Shown one piece after another: positions 59,201 to 61,106 of a stretch of 64,000 bases of DNA. The notes below the pieces were generated by a model. The model was not told the DNA's origin. It made no database searches and worked only from the letters and a program-made list of their open reading frames with translations. Source of the DNA: Corbicula japonica (Eukaryota > Mollusca > Bivalvia > Venerida > Cyrenidae); assembly GCA_038501625.1 (NCBI GenBank), contig JAZAYU010000005.1:3906001-3970000 (forward strand). Reading direction: 5' to 3'. A program made the translations under genes and the position numbers. Within the stretch, counting starts at the first letter, position 1. Each line of letters starts with the position of its first letter.

Positions 59201-59484
59201 AATTGGAATCAGAGAACCGACGTCTTCAGGATGAAAATACTCGCTTAAAAATCCAGGAGGGCAAAGGCAAAGCAGCGATGGACAGAGTGATGAAAGAAAA
59301 TGTTCCTCCAACACAGAAAACGTACTCCTCAGGAGACTTTACACATCGTTCAGGGGTCACTAACACTAAACCAAGTGTAGAAATAAAGAAGGAGATTGTT
59401 GAGATAAAAACAGAGAAGAAGGAGATTGTTGAGATAAAAACAGAGAAGAAGGAGATTGTTCAGATAAAAACAGAGAAAGACTGA
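17946..59484 (+). CDS. KIF15: KIF15 kinesin-12 gene (36 coding exons seen, initiator exon not found)
   Basis: Kinesin-12 motor. Known family role: plus-end-directed spindle motor that helps keep the mitotic spindle bipolar alongside kinesin-5, with a long coiled coil and a C-terminal region that binds spindle partners such as TPX2. Seen here: 36 exons with GT-AG borders whose phases all agree, giving 1,402 codons to a TGA at 59482-59484. Motor domain at about residues 12-349: VFVRIRPP, P-loop GQTGSGKT (90-97), switch I NRESSRSH (212-219), switch II DLAGSE (247-252), and KLTFLLRDSLGGN. The remainder is heptad-rich coiled coil with a KIF15-like linker containing ITTPKK, ending in a lysine/glutamate-rich tail. 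Human KIF15 is 1,388 residues, so the locus looks complete apart from the first coding exon. Introns carry most of the transposons in the window. Orthology is confident; alternative exons cannot be excluded. Confidence 0.93.
18056..18277 (-). mobile_element. TTAA-MITE copy 7
   Basis: Both TTAA ends present; first palindrome partly deleted. In the intron before exon 2. Confidence 0.88.
18635..18803 (+). CDS. KIF15: KIF15 exon 2, start of motor domain
   Basis: Acceptor TTTTTCAG, donor CAG|GTAAAT. Encodes residues 8-63, including VFVRIRPP (beta-1 strand and the conserved RxRP nucleotide-binding motif) and FDYVADID. The phase-2 start matches exon 1 and the exon ends on a codon boundary. Confidence 0.95.
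19632..19708 (+). CDS. KIF15: KIF15 exon 3, motor domain
   Basis: Acceptor TTTGTAG, donor GTAAGT. Encodes residues 64-88 ending in AGYNGTIFA, the universally conserved kinesin stretch just before the P-loop. It ends with TA of the tyrosine codon completed in exon 4. Confidence 0.96.
19921..20030 (+). mobile_element. TTAA-MITE half copy 8
   Basis: Only the left palindrome is present, with a degraded ACCCCTTTATCCCATAGATA terminus. Confidence 0.65.
20371..20587 (+). mobile_element. TTAA-MITE copy 9
   Basis: Right end GGAGGAAAGGGTTAA; left end reads TTATCCCTTTTACT. Confidence 0.82.
20668..20705 (+). CDS. KIF15: KIF15 exon 4, P-loop exon
   Basis: Only 38 nt. Acceptor TTTTCAG, donor G|GTAAGT. 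Encodes [14 protein letters not shown], the Walker A nucleotide-binding loop (GQTGSGKT, residues 90-97). Two TTAA-MITE copies flank it within 120 bp on each side. Confidence 0.97.
20820..21073 (+). mobile_element. TTAA-MITE copy 10 (complete)
   Basis: Both TTAA ends; contains a small insertion near the left end. Confidence 0.88.
21299..21394. mobile_element. Hairpin repeat family 2, short copy
   Basis: AAGATTATAGAACTGA and its inverted partner TCAGTTTTATAATCTT flank CCAATCAGATCCTTGAGATT, the same core as the larger hairpins at 44412 and 48979. Confidence 0.65.
21890..21990 (+). CDS. KIF15: KIF15 exon 5, motor domain
   Basis: Acceptor TTGCAG, donor GTAAGA. Encodes residues 103-135, with [14 protein letters not shown] (alpha-2 region), which is close to the vertebrate KIF15 motor. 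Phases 1 to 0 fit its neighbours. Confidence 0.95.
22401..22580 (+). CDS. KIF15: KIF15 exon 6, motor domain
   Basis: Acceptor TATTTTAG, donor GTGGGC. Encodes 60 residues (136-195), including [19 protein letters not shown] and [12 protein letters not shown], covering the central beta-sheet and loop 8. Base composition is noticeably more GC-rich than the flanking introns. Confidence 0.96.
23058..23150 (+). repeat. 25-bp tandem repeat forming the exon 7 acceptor
   Basis: Three units of GTTTATTTTAGTAAAATTAC plus ATTTT, the third expanded; the next partial unit, GTTTATTTCAG, is the acceptor of KIF15 exon 7. Confidence 0.85.
23151..23252 (+). CDS. KIF15: KIF15 exon 7, switch I exon
   Basis: Encodes residues 196-229 with [17 protein letters not shown], the switch I loop that senses the ATP gamma-phosphate. 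The acceptor TTTATTTCAG is the last, altered unit of a 25-bp tandem repeat whose earlier units end TTTATTTTAG. The donor GTTGTA is weak. Confidence 0.95.
24072..24179 (+). CDS. KIF15: KIF15 exon 8, switch II exon
   Basis: Acceptor GTTACCAG, donor AAG|GTTTGT. Encodes residues 230-265 with [21 protein letters not shown] (247-252) is switch II, which couples ATP hydrolysis to microtubule binding. Phase 0 at both ends. Confidence 0.96.
24290..24350. mobile_element. TTAA-MITE remnant 11
   Basis: Only a TGTCTGATCTGGATCTACACTG core is recognisable, so the assignment is weak. Confidence 0.4.
24785..24990 (-). mobile_element. TTAA-MITE copy 12 (degraded)
   Basis: Both palindrome cores present with many substitutions; the left end is lost and the right end reads AGAGAAAATAGTTAA. 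Confidence 0.7.
25001..25758. mobile_element. hAT-like non-autonomous element
   Basis: Inverted ends AGGGATGGGAACGAGTA and TACTCGTTCCCATCCCT, flanked by the exact 8-bp direct repeat TATAATTT (24993-25000 and 25759-25766). Eight-bp duplications and AGGGATGGG-type ends are typical of hAT elements. Sub-terminal regions carry GGGTACTCGG / CGAGTACTCG repeats, which could be transposase-binding sites. No transposase ORF. Confidence 0.85.
25902..26030 (+). CDS. KIF15: KIF15 exon 9, motor domain
   Basis: Acceptor GTTTCAG, donor AGG|GTGAGT. Encodes residues 266-308, with [12 protein letters not shown] (alpha-4, microtubule-binding) and [11 protein letters not shown] (loop 12 / alpha-5). The preceding intron holds a hAT-like element (25001-25758). 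Confidence 0.96.
26467..26511 (+). repeat. 20-bp tandem repeat before exon 10 acceptor
   Basis: TATTTGTGTATTATTTGTTT repeated twice plus a partial copy, running directly into TTTACAG of exon 10. Confidence 0.8.
26514..26572 (+). CDS. KIF15: KIF15 exon 10, motor domain
   Basis: Acceptor TTTACAG, donor AA|GTAAGT. Encodes [19 protein letters not shown] (residues 309-327), the conserved alpha-5/beta-8 region. The acceptor is abutted by a 20-bp tandem repeat at 26467-26511. Confidence 0.95.
27269..27332 (+). CDS. KIF15: KIF15 exon 11, end of motor domain
   Basis: Acceptor ATTTTTAG, donor AAG|GTAAAA. Encodes [21 protein letters not shown], the kinesin family-typical alpha-6 helix and start of the neck linker (residues 329-349). 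Confidence 0.95.
27352..27951. mobile_element. TA-flanked 600-bp inverted-repeat element
   Basis: TA|CTGTAAAAC at the left and GTTCTACAG|TA at the right, with imperfect sub-terminal inverted repeats rich in TTCGCG/CGCGAA. TA flanks suggest the Tc1/mariner/pogo superfamily. No ORF. Confidence 0.7.
28325..28395. mobile_element. TTAA-MITE remnant
   Basis: GATGGATCTATACTGTTTGT then CCATTAAGGAAAGTGTTAA: the right end of a copy directly abutting copy 13, possibly sharing its TTAA. Confidence 0.55.
28396..28637 (+). mobile_element. TTAA-MITE copy 13 (complete)
   Basis: TTAACTCTTTCCTCCATA to GGAGGAAAGGGTTAA with both palindromes, 46 bp before KIF15 exon 12. Confidence 0.9.
28683..28800 (+). CDS. 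KIF15: KIF15 exon 12, neck and first coiled coil
   Basis: Acceptor ATTTCAG, donor G|GTAAGA. Encodes residues 350-388: [18 protein letters not shown], then a heptad run and a linker ending SQPCI. It corresponds to the neck and first coiled coil of KIF15. Confidence 0.94.
29464..29552 (+). CDS. KIF15: KIF15 exon 13
   Basis: Acceptor TATTACAG, donor AGG|GTAAGT. Encodes residues 390-418 ([18 protein letters not shown] and onward), matching the KIF15 segment just after the neck in length and placement. Phase 1 to 0. Confidence 0.9.
29624..29690 (+). mobile_element. TTAA-MITE fragment 14
   Basis: Central segment only (GATCAGGATCTAAACTGCTC, then the inter-palindrome linker TTATTTCTGACCAAA); no ends. 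Confidence 0.65.
30094..30329 (+). mobile_element. TTAA-MITE copy 15 (complete)
   Basis: Both TTAACCCTTTCCTCCATA-type ends and both palindromes; the 23-bp minisatellite starts about 50 bp later. Confidence 0.9.
30381..30612 (+). repeat. 23-bp minisatellite before exon 14
   Basis: About ten units of GTTGAAAACCTCGATGTTAT plus TTT, with sporadic substitutions and one short unit; ends about 10 bp from the exon 14 acceptor. Confidence 0.92.
30623..30772 (+). CDS. KIF15: KIF15 exon 14, coiled coil
   Basis: Acceptor CATGCAG, donor AAG|GTAGGA. Encodes 50 residues (419-468) with [17 protein letters not shown], a strongly KIF15-like signature. A 23-bp minisatellite of about ten units ends roughly 10 bp before the acceptor. 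Confidence 0.95.
31617..31775 (+). mobile_element. TTAA-MITE copy 16 (internally deleted, right end lost)
   Basis: TTAACTCCTTCCTCCATAGA start, deleted first palindrome, intact second palindrome. Confidence 0.78.
31965..32178 (+). CDS. KIF15: KIF15 exon 15, coiled coil
   Basis: Acceptor GTTTTAG, donor G|GTAAGA. Encodes residues 469-539 ([13 protein letters not shown], then [15 protein letters not shown]), matching the KIF15 segment with HPRVAKYA in human. The last 41 coding bases and the donor are the first unit of a 44-bp repeat that continues for nine more units into the intron, so about ten donor copies follow one another. Only the first keeps the frame with exon 16; reading into the second unit meets a TGA. 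Confidence 0.9.
32135..32576 (+). repeat. 44-bp tandem repeat duplicating the exon 15 donor
   Basis: Ten units of AGAATATAATCGACTGATAG + AACAGCCCGGTTCATTAGCTGGTA. The first unit is exon 15 coding sequence plus its GTAAGA donor. Variants TTCATTGG, TCCATTAG and TTCATAAG occur in the same order in units 1-3 and 4-6, indicating a 132-bp higher-order duplication. Confidence 0.93.
32862..33050. mobile_element. Short inverted-repeat element (189 bp)
   Basis: Begins CAGGGCTGTTCCAGGAAAAA and ends with its reverse complement; arms of about 40 bp. Ends resemble hAT termini, but no 8-bp duplication is visible. Confidence 0.65.
33717..33814 (+). CDS. KIF15: KIF15 exon 16
   Basis: Acceptor TATTGCAG, donor CAG|GTACTC. 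Encodes residues 541-572 ([11 protein letters not shown], then [16 protein letters not shown]). The phase-1 entry confirms use of the first exon 15 donor. Confidence 0.92.
34116..34347 (+). mobile_element. TTAA-MITE copy 17 (complete)
   Basis: TTAACCCTTTCCTCCATA to GGAGGAAAGGGTTAA; both palindromes. Confidence 0.9.
35029..35208 (+). CDS. KIF15: KIF15 exon 17, coiled coil
   Basis: Acceptor GTTTATAG, donor CTC|GTAAGA. Sixty residues (573-632) of charged coiled coil ([19 protein letters not shown]). A complete TTAA-MITE begins 7 bp after the exon end, so only GTAAGA of the original donor region remains before it. Confidence 0.93.
35215..35458 (-). mobile_element. TTAA-MITE copy 18 (complete, at exon 17 donor)
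   Basis: TTAAACCCTTTCCTCCATAT starts 7 bp after the end of exon 17; the far end is GAGGAAAGGGTTAA. Confidence 0.9.
35532..35773 (+). mobile_element. TTAA-MITE copy 19
   Basis: TTAACCCTTTTCTCCATA start; right TTAA mutated to TCAA. Confidence 0.87.
35827..35970 (-). mobile_element. TTAA-MITE copy 20 (internal deletion)
   Basis: CTCTCCTCCATATATAC start, then one palindrome only. Orientation uncertain. Confidence 0.65.
35978..36229 (-). mobile_element. TTAA-MITE copy 21
   Basis: Left terminus degraded (CTTTACCTTTTACTCCATA); right end GAAAAGGGTTAA. Adjacent to copies 19 and 20. Confidence 0.8.
36502..36687 (+). pseudogene. BED zinc-finger ORF, hAT-transposase-like remnant
   Basis: From ATG 36502: [20 protein letters not shown], then [10 protein letters not shown], then [10 protein letters not shown]. 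The pattern W-x-x-F, C-x2-C, L-x2-H-x4-H is that of a BED finger, a DNA-binding module at the N-terminus of many hAT transposases and ZBED proteins. It ends after about 60 residues at a stop next to a TTAA-MITE; no RNase-H catalytic domain follows. It sits in the intron between KIF15 exons 17 and 18. It could be a transposase exon, or less likely an alternative KIF15 exon. Confidence 0.6.
36684..36870 (-). mobile_element. TTAA-MITE copy 22
   Basis: TTAACCTTTTACTTC start to GATGAAAGGGTTAT; internal deletion. Confidence 0.78.
36903..37132 (-). mobile_element. TTAA-MITE copy 23
   Basis: CTAAACCTTTCCTCTATATA start; GGAGGAAAGGGTTAA end; small deletion in the second palindrome. Confidence 0.87.
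37448..37695 (-). mobile_element. TTAA-MITE copy 24 (complete)
   Basis: TTAACCCTTTCCTCCATATA to GGAGGAAAGGGTTTAA, 87 bp before KIF15 exon 18. Confidence 0.9.
37783..37989 (+). CDS. KIF15: KIF15 exon 18, ITTPKK linker exon
   Basis: Acceptor TTCACTAG, donor AAA|GTTAGT. Encodes 69 residues (633-701): [17 protein letters not shown], a low-complexity acidic linker, then [11 protein letters not shown]. The ITTP basic patch matches the same position in vertebrate KIF15 and supports orthology rather than another N-kinesin. Confidence 0.94.
38203..38372 (+). mobile_element. TTAA-MITE copy 25 (second palindrome deleted)
   Basis: Left half complete; the right half is reduced to the linker and terminus AGAAAATGGTTAA. 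Confidence 0.85.
38625..38732 (+). CDS. KIF15: KIF15 exon 19, coiled coil
   Basis: Acceptor ATTTCAG, donor GAG|GTTTGC. Residues 702-737 ([17 protein letters not shown]), amphipathic heptads; phase 0 at both ends. Confidence 0.91.
39573..39772 (-). mobile_element. TTAA-MITE copy 26 (degraded)
   Basis: TTTACCCTATCCTCCATATA start, intact first palindrome, eroded second. Confidence 0.72.
39790..39978. mobile_element. TTAA-MITE old degraded copy
   Basis: ATGCCTTTAATTGCATGGTG, GATTGAGATCTACACTTTCA and TTATTTCTGGCCAAGAAGC are in the expected order; low identity suggests an older insertion. Confidence 0.5.
39991..40232 (+). mobile_element. TTAA-MITE copy 27 (complete)
   Basis: TTAACCCATTCCTGTACAGA to CCAGGAAAGGGTTAA; nearly perfect palindromes. 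It ends 24 bp before exon 20. Confidence 0.9.
40257..40350 (+). CDS. KIF15: KIF15 exon 20, coiled coil
   Basis: Acceptor ATTTTCAG, donor A|GTAAGT. Residues 738-768 ([16 protein letters not shown]). A TTAA-MITE ends 24 bp before the exon and another starts 38 bp after it. Confidence 0.91.
40389..40631 (+). mobile_element. TTAA-MITE copy 28 (complete)
   Basis: TTAACCCTGTCCTCCATTAG to GGAGGAAAGGGTTAA. Confidence 0.9.
41232..41269. repeat. Poly-C tract of about 37 bp
   Basis: Uninterrupted C run followed by A run; a likely sequencing or assembly weak point. Confidence 0.9.
41277..42617. repeat. GTGTATTATGATTTT-type simple repeat, split by an insertion
   Basis: ATTATGATTTTGTGTATT-like units at 41277-41410 resume at 42522-42617; the 1.1-kb TA-flanked element is inserted between them. 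Confidence 0.75.
41412..42521. mobile_element. TA-flanked pogo/Tigger-like element
   Basis: TA|CACTGCGAACTCTTTATAAC at the left, and inverted with one change (GTTATAAAGAGTTTGCAGTG|TA) at the right. TA duplication and CTCTTTATAACGCG-type ends resemble pogo/Tigger termini. Sub-terminal CCGCGTTATAA motifs recur inside. No transposase ORF, so non-autonomous. Confidence 0.75.
42625..42755 (+). CDS. KIF15: KIF15 exon 21, coiled coil
   Basis: Acceptor TTGTTCAG, donor AAA|GTATGT. Residues 770-812 ([20 protein letters not shown]). The preceding intron contains a 1.1-kb TA-flanked element and a poly-C tract. Confidence 0.91.
42836..43290 (+). repeat. Dispersed repeat family 3, copy interrupted by a TTAA-MITE
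   Basis: GGTTATTAGAT, GGTTGGCAGTCAGGTGTCAAC, then after the MITE TTTGAAACTCAACATAGTTC, TTTTCAGAACAAGTTTTG and TTAAGAAGAAAACCTTG. The same blocks in the same order occur at 49120-49400, 55850-56020 and (partly) 58890-59000. Confidence 0.65.
42908..43105 (-). mobile_element. TTAA-MITE copy 29 (right end lost)
   Basis: TTAACCCTTTCCTCCATATA start, partly deleted palindromes; inserted in dispersed family 3. Confidence 0.85.
43492..43569 (+). CDS. KIF15: KIF15 exon 22, coiled coil
   Basis: Acceptor TTTTGCAG, donor AAA|GTAAGT. Residues 813-838 ([18 protein letters not shown]), a clean heptad run; phase 0 at both ends. Confidence 0.91.
44261..44377 (+). CDS. KIF15: KIF15 exon 23, coiled coil
   Basis: Acceptor TTTGTTAG, donor CAG|GTAACC. 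Residues 839-877 ([17 protein letters not shown], then [12 protein letters not shown]). The hairpin repeat at 44412 begins 35 bp downstream. Confidence 0.9.
44412..44570. mobile_element. Hairpin repeat family 2, copy A
   Basis: GCCCAAGGTTATAAAACTCA and the inverted partner at the other end enclose CTCAAATCTCAAGCATCTGA and its inverted copy; arms of about 65 bp. Confidence 0.85.
44804..45043 (+). mobile_element. TTAA-MITE copy 30
   Basis: TTACCCTTTTCCTCCATAGA to GGAGGAAAGGGATAA; first palindrome slightly shortened. Confidence 0.87.
45145..45386 (+). mobile_element. TTAA-MITE copy 31 (complete)
   Basis: CTAACCCTTTCCACCATAGA to GGAGGAAAGGGTTAA; same orientation as copy 30, 100 bp away. Confidence 0.9.
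45430..45501 (+). CDS. KIF15: KIF15 exon 24, coiled coil
   Basis: Acceptor TTTGACAG, donor AAG|GTATGA. Twenty-four residues (878-901), [20 protein letters not shown]. Lies 43 bp after a complete TTAA-MITE. Confidence 0.88.
45603..45775. mobile_element. TTAA-MITE copy 32 (degraded)
   Basis: TTAACCCTTTACTCCATAC start followed by eroded palindromes; right terminus lost. Confidence 0.65.
46113..46283 (+). CDS. KIF15: KIF15 exon 25, coiled coil
   Basis: Acceptor TCTTTCAG, donor GAG|GTATAA. Fifty-seven residues (902-958), [17 protein letters not shown], then [14 protein letters not shown]. Phase 0 at both ends. Confidence 0.92.
46723..46826 (+). CDS. KIF15: KIF15 exon 26, coiled coil
   Basis: Acceptor CATTACAG, donor AG|GTATAA. 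Residues 959-992 ([20 protein letters not shown]). It ends two bases into an arginine codon completed in exon 27. Confidence 0.91.
46945..47312. repeat. 14-bp minisatellite
   Basis: More than 20 units of AGCTGTGCAGTCAT with variants (TTGCAG, GTCTTA). Intron between exons 26 and 27. The array has repeating blocks of variants, so it grew by multi-unit duplication. Confidence 0.92.
47625..47768 (+). mobile_element. TTAA-MITE half copy 34
   Basis: CCATATATATGCCTCTATGG, one palindrome (GGCGAACAGTGTAGATCC) and the linker TTATTTCTGACCAATTTGC. Confidence 0.65.
47800..47868. mobile_element. TA-flanked small element, right-end fragment
   Basis: GGTGGCTGCTAAGGCAGGTT then TCACTGTA is identical to the right end of the element at 50206-50354. 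Confidence 0.65.
47915..48017 (+). CDS. KIF15: KIF15 exon 27, coiled coil
   Basis: Acceptor CGTTGCAG, donor CAA|GTATGT. Residues 994-1027 ([20 protein letters not shown]). Phase 2 entry fits exon 26. Confidence 0.91.
48329..48522. mobile_element. TTAA-MITE copy 35 (degraded)
   Basis: Two eroded palindromes and right end GAGTAAAGGGTTAA. Confidence 0.68.
48542..48777 (-). mobile_element. TTAA-MITE copy 36
   Basis: TAATTCCTCCATATATACG to GGAGGAAAGGGATAA; both palindromes strong. Ends 20 bp before exon 28. Confidence 0.87.
48798..48944 (+). CDS. KIF15: KIF15 exon 28, coiled coil
   Basis: Acceptor ATTGTCAG, donor CTG|GTTAGT. Forty-nine residues (1028-1076) of highly charged coiled coil ([19 protein letters not shown]). 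A TTAA-MITE ends 20 bp upstream, so part of the region used for branch point and pyrimidine tract lies at or inside the transposon end. Confidence 0.91.
48979..49118. mobile_element. Hairpin repeat family 2, copy B (near-perfect)
   Basis: CCAAGATCATAAAACTAAGT to its exact inverted partner; arms of about 64 bp with a loop of about 12-16 bp. Core CCAATCAGATGCTTGAGATT. Starts 35 bp after exon 28, as copy A starts 35 bp after exon 23. Confidence 0.9.
49120..49400 (+). repeat. Dispersed repeat family 3, second copy
   Basis: GGTTATAAGATTGGGTAGGC, CTGAACATAGTTGTCTGACA, TTTTCAGGACAAGTTTC, CAGAAGAAAACCTGGTTTC in the same order as at 42836. Confidence 0.65.
49971..50034. mobile_element. Hairpin repeat family 2, short copy
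   Basis: CATAAAACTTAGATTTGAGA paired with AGTTTTATGAT; most of both arms is deleted. Confidence 0.55.
50074..50202 (+). CDS. KIF15: KIF15 exon 29, coiled coil
   Basis: Acceptor TTTATAG, donor AAG|GTACAG. Forty-three residues (1077-1119), including [18 protein letters not shown]. The donor overlaps the left boundary of a TA-flanked inverted-repeat element starting at 50206: T and A at donor positions +2 and +3 are the target dinucleotide. Confidence 0.91.
50206..50354. mobile_element. TA-flanked small inverted-repeat element at exon 29 donor
   Basis: TA|CAGTCAAACCTGTCTGTAGC start; GCTAAGGCAGGTTTCACTG|TA end. Arms of about 27 bp pair with a few mismatches. The left TA is donor positions +2/+3 of KIF15 exon 29. 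Resembles pogo-type MITEs. Confidence 0.8.
50515..50622 (+). mobile_element. TTAA-MITE copy 37, left half
   Basis: TTAACTCTTCCTCCATTTAC and the first palindrome, cut off at GCTTTTTG where the tandem-array insertion begins. The right half resumes near 52560. Confidence 0.8.
50674..50697. repeat. GTC microsatellite
   Basis: GTCGTCGTCGTCGTCGGTGC-type run at the head of the 1.9-kb insertion. Confidence 0.85.
50710..52420. repeat. 158-bp tandem array, about 11 units
   Basis: Units begin AACTTTAATCTGAAACTTAA at about 50710, 50868, 51027, 51186, 51345, 51503, 51661, 51820, 51967, 52106 and 52265. Divergence rises toward the right. A 207-codon minus-strand ORF here is periodic with the repeat and not a gene. 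Confidence 0.93.
52560..52698 (+). mobile_element. TTAA-MITE copy 37, right half
   Basis: Starts in the linker (AAGATTATTTCTGACC) and continues through the second palindrome to GGAGGAAAGGGTTAA. Confidence 0.8.
52830..52939 (+). CDS. KIF15: KIF15 exon 30, coiled coil
   Basis: Acceptor ATTTCAG, donor AA|GTATGT. Residues 1120-1155 ([20 protein letters not shown]). A truncated TTAA-MITE begins about 6 bp after the exon end, within the donor neighbourhood. Confidence 0.91.
52946..53095 (-). mobile_element. TTAA-MITE copy 38 (right part lost, at exon 30 donor)
   Basis: TTATCCCTTTCTTCCATATA begins about 6 bp after exon 30; first palindrome perfect, second destroyed. Confidence 0.82.
53172..53278 (-). 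mobile_element. TTAA-MITE fragment 39
   Basis: TTATCCCTTTTCTCCATATA start with eroded remainder, ending in a C-rich tract. Confidence 0.6.
53389..53550. repeat. Imperfect 160-bp hairpin
   Basis: GAAGTATC to GATACTTT ends, with the strongest pairing between CTGTCACC, GTGAACTGTTTTG (53430 on) and CAAAACAGTTCAC, GGTGACAG (to 53508). It may be another foldback element; no target duplication identified. Confidence 0.7.
54803..54907 (+). CDS. KIF15: KIF15 exon 31, coiled coil
   Basis: Acceptor TTTACAG, donor CA|GTATGT. Residues 1157-1190 ([20 protein letters not shown]). Entry and exit phases fit both neighbours. Confidence 0.89.
55640..55711 (+). CDS. KIF15: KIF15 exon 32, coiled coil
   Basis: Acceptor ATTTACAG, donor AG|GTATAT. 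Residues 1192-1214 ([19 protein letters not shown]). It begins and ends within codons, consistent with exons 31 and 33. Confidence 0.88.
55850..56020 (+). repeat. Dispersed repeat family 3, third copy
   Basis: GGCTATTAGATTGGGGTATG, GGCGGGCATCAGCATTTCAT, TAATGCCCCATTTTCA, AAGAAGAAATCCTGTTTTCG. Confidence 0.55.
56101..56188 (+). repeat. 22-bp tandem repeat before exon 33
   Basis: About four units of CCATGCATTTGGCCCTCTTG-type; ends about 20 bp before the exon 33 acceptor. Confidence 0.85.
56210..56282 (+). CDS. KIF15: KIF15 exon 33, coiled coil
   Basis: Acceptor GCTTCAG, donor ACT|GTAAGA. Residues 1216-1239 ([19 protein letters not shown]). A 22-bp tandem repeat ends about 23 bp before the acceptor. 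Confidence 0.88.
56437..56639 (-). mobile_element. TTAA-MITE copy 40
   Basis: TTAACCCTTTCCTCCATATA to GAAGGAAAGGGTTAA; second palindrome half deleted. Confidence 0.88.
57653..57718 (+). CDS. KIF15: KIF15 exon 34
   Basis: Acceptor GTTTCAG, donor AAG|GTAACT. Residues 1240-1261 ([20 protein letters not shown]). A second possible donor, AAG|GTATCG at 57734, lies exactly 15 nt downstream in frame and would add VTSEK. Confidence 0.86.
57750..57991 (+). mobile_element. TTAA-MITE copy 41 (complete)
   Basis: TTAATCCTTTCCTCCATAGA to GGAGGAAAGGGTTAA; begins 31 bp after exon 34. Confidence 0.9.
58264..58432 (+). mobile_element. TTAA-MITE copy 42 (left end lost)
   Basis: Begins inside the first palindrome; ends GGAGGAAGGTTAA, 21 bp before exon 35. 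Confidence 0.82.
58454..58585 (+). CDS. KIF15: KIF15 exon 35, C-terminal coiled coil
   Basis: Acceptor TTCACAG, donor AAT|GTGGGT. Residues 1262-1305, including [20 protein letters not shown], which aligns with the conserved KIF15 C-terminal leucine-zipper segment (NLHQKIQYV in human). A TTAA-MITE ends 21 bp upstream. Confidence 0.93.
58634..58759 (-). mobile_element. TTAA-MITE copy 43 (large internal deletion)
   Basis: Only the two ends and half a palindrome remain (GCCGGCTGATCTGGATCTAC). Confidence 0.75.
59191..59484 (+). CDS. KIF15: KIF15 exon 36, terminal coding exon
   Basis: Acceptor ATATTTCAG; ends at TGA 59482-59484. Ninety-seven residues: [19 protein letters not shown] (end of the coiled coil, as in other KIF15 proteins), a serine/threonine-rich linker, then three near-identical copies of [10 protein letters not shown] encoded by a 30-bp tandem repeat. 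This lysine/glutamate tail has no counterpart in human KIF15 and is probably lineage-specific. Confidence 0.93.
   Translation, partial: KVAKLESENRRLQDENTRLKIQEGKGKAAMDRVMKENVPPTQKTYSSGDFTHRSGVTNTKPSVEIKKEIVEIKTEKKEIVEIKTEKKEIVQIKTEKD
59382..59479 (+). repeat. 30-bp coding tandem repeat in KIF15 exon 36
   Basis: Three units of GAGATAAAAACAGAGAAGAA + GGAGATTGTT, in frame, encoding the [14 protein letters not shown] tail repeat. Confidence 0.93.
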
Positions 59485-59667
59485 ATCCTGCAGTAAACAC
59501 TTGTGGATAATGTTTGAGTATCACATGCCTTGGAATATGGCTGGTCATGTGTATAGTGTCTGTCTTGCAGTGTAATGTTGTTAGAATCAGGGAGACCTTT
59601 TGCTCAATTTAGGAAAGTGACTCCCAGATCTTGTTGCCAGTTCCTGATCTGAACATACCATATATCT

Positions 59668-59895
59668 TTAACCCTTTCCTCCATAAATATATATTTTTAC
59701 GCATGTGTGACCACTGTAGATCCAGATCAGCTAGCACATCGGTGCCAACTGATCAGGATCTGCACTGGTGGCATTTTGGTCAGAAATATCCTAATGAATC
59801 AAAAAGCGAACAGTTTAGATCCTGATCAGACGGCTGATCTGGATCTAAACTGTTCGCCCATGCAATAAGGGTGTATCTATGGAAGAAAGGGTTAA
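59668..59895 (-). mobile_element. TTAA-MITE copy 44
   Basis: TTAACCCTTTCCTCCATAAA to GGAAGAAAGGGTTAA, in the putative KIF15 3' UTR. Confidence 0.88.
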
Positions 59896-60074
59896 GTATG
59901 TTATATTACTTGCAATGAAGAACTGATTGGTAATAGTAAAATATTGCATATTATTTTTCTGGAAAGAAATTTCCTTGATAATTAGCCATTACTGTGTATT
60001 AACATTACTGCATAAAATATGAAGGCATATACACTGATCAAAATAAATCAAAAAGCTATGTTTTATATTACAAA

Positions 60075-60256
60075 TGTGCTGATCTGGATCTTTACCTCTC
60101 GCTCATGCAAGTAAGGTGCATATATGGTCACAAATGTCATATTTTTTCACAGATATTCTAAGAAATTGAAAATCAGCCTGGCTCTGATGAACAGACTGAT
60201 CTAGATCTACACTGGTCCAAGGTGATATAATCTGTATTCATAGAGTAAAGAGTTAA
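60075..60256. mobile_element. Two TTAA-MITE remnants
   Basis: GCTGATCTGGATCTTTACC near 60077 and ACTGATCTAGATCTACACTG near 60196, ending GAGTAAAGAGTTAA. Confidence 0.5.
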
Positions 60257-61106
60257 TTTCACTAGAACTACGGTTTGTAGAAATGCCGCCAATACAATAA
60301 CTGATTCACATTGGCATACTCTTCATTTTTTAAGACTCACCTTATAATGTTTGCTTTAGTATTTAATGAAATGTAAATTTGTGCTATTATCTCAAATTGC
60401 CAGCAGTTATCCAAAATGGTGGGATATTCTTTAGATGTTTGTGACAGATAATTTTGCCATTGTGAACAATAATGTGTAGGTTGCAACCAGGGACATATCT
60501 GTAGGGGGTGCAGTAGGGTTACTTGATCAACCTTTTTGGGCAGCAATATTTGCTGTCCAATGGCCTAAATAGTGCCAGAAAGTTGAAAATTAACATTTTA
60601 ATACCATAAGACTGTCCCAAACAAGCTCCCTTTCTGGAAATCTTGCATCCAACCCTGTTTGCATCAAGAAGTTCTGTATTCAGTCTATTCTGAATTGTGG
60701 ATGACTCCAGAAAGATTTATCAAACACTGCATCAGTTTGTTAATATTGTTTGTAGTACATGTATATAAAATATGACAAAAATCCTCTGAAATTTAATATC
60801 AAGACTGCATTTGTGAAGTATTAGTTTTAAAAAATCCATTGTGTGGGATGTGTTTTGCAATATCAAATTTTAAGAAAGTTACATTGTAATGAAGATAAGC
60901 AATTCCAAACTGGGGAAAGAACTGAAAATGTTCTTGATAAGAATGAAAAAAAAAACAACTTGTTATTAACAAACTATAAAAAAATGAAGATTTGTGTTTC
61001 TAAATAATTTTACAGTTGCAGTCTTACCTGTATAAACACTGTTTGGTCATCAGTCAGTTGGTTCCAATGATAAATCTCTGTTAGATACAAATGAACTGGG
61101 TTAAAG

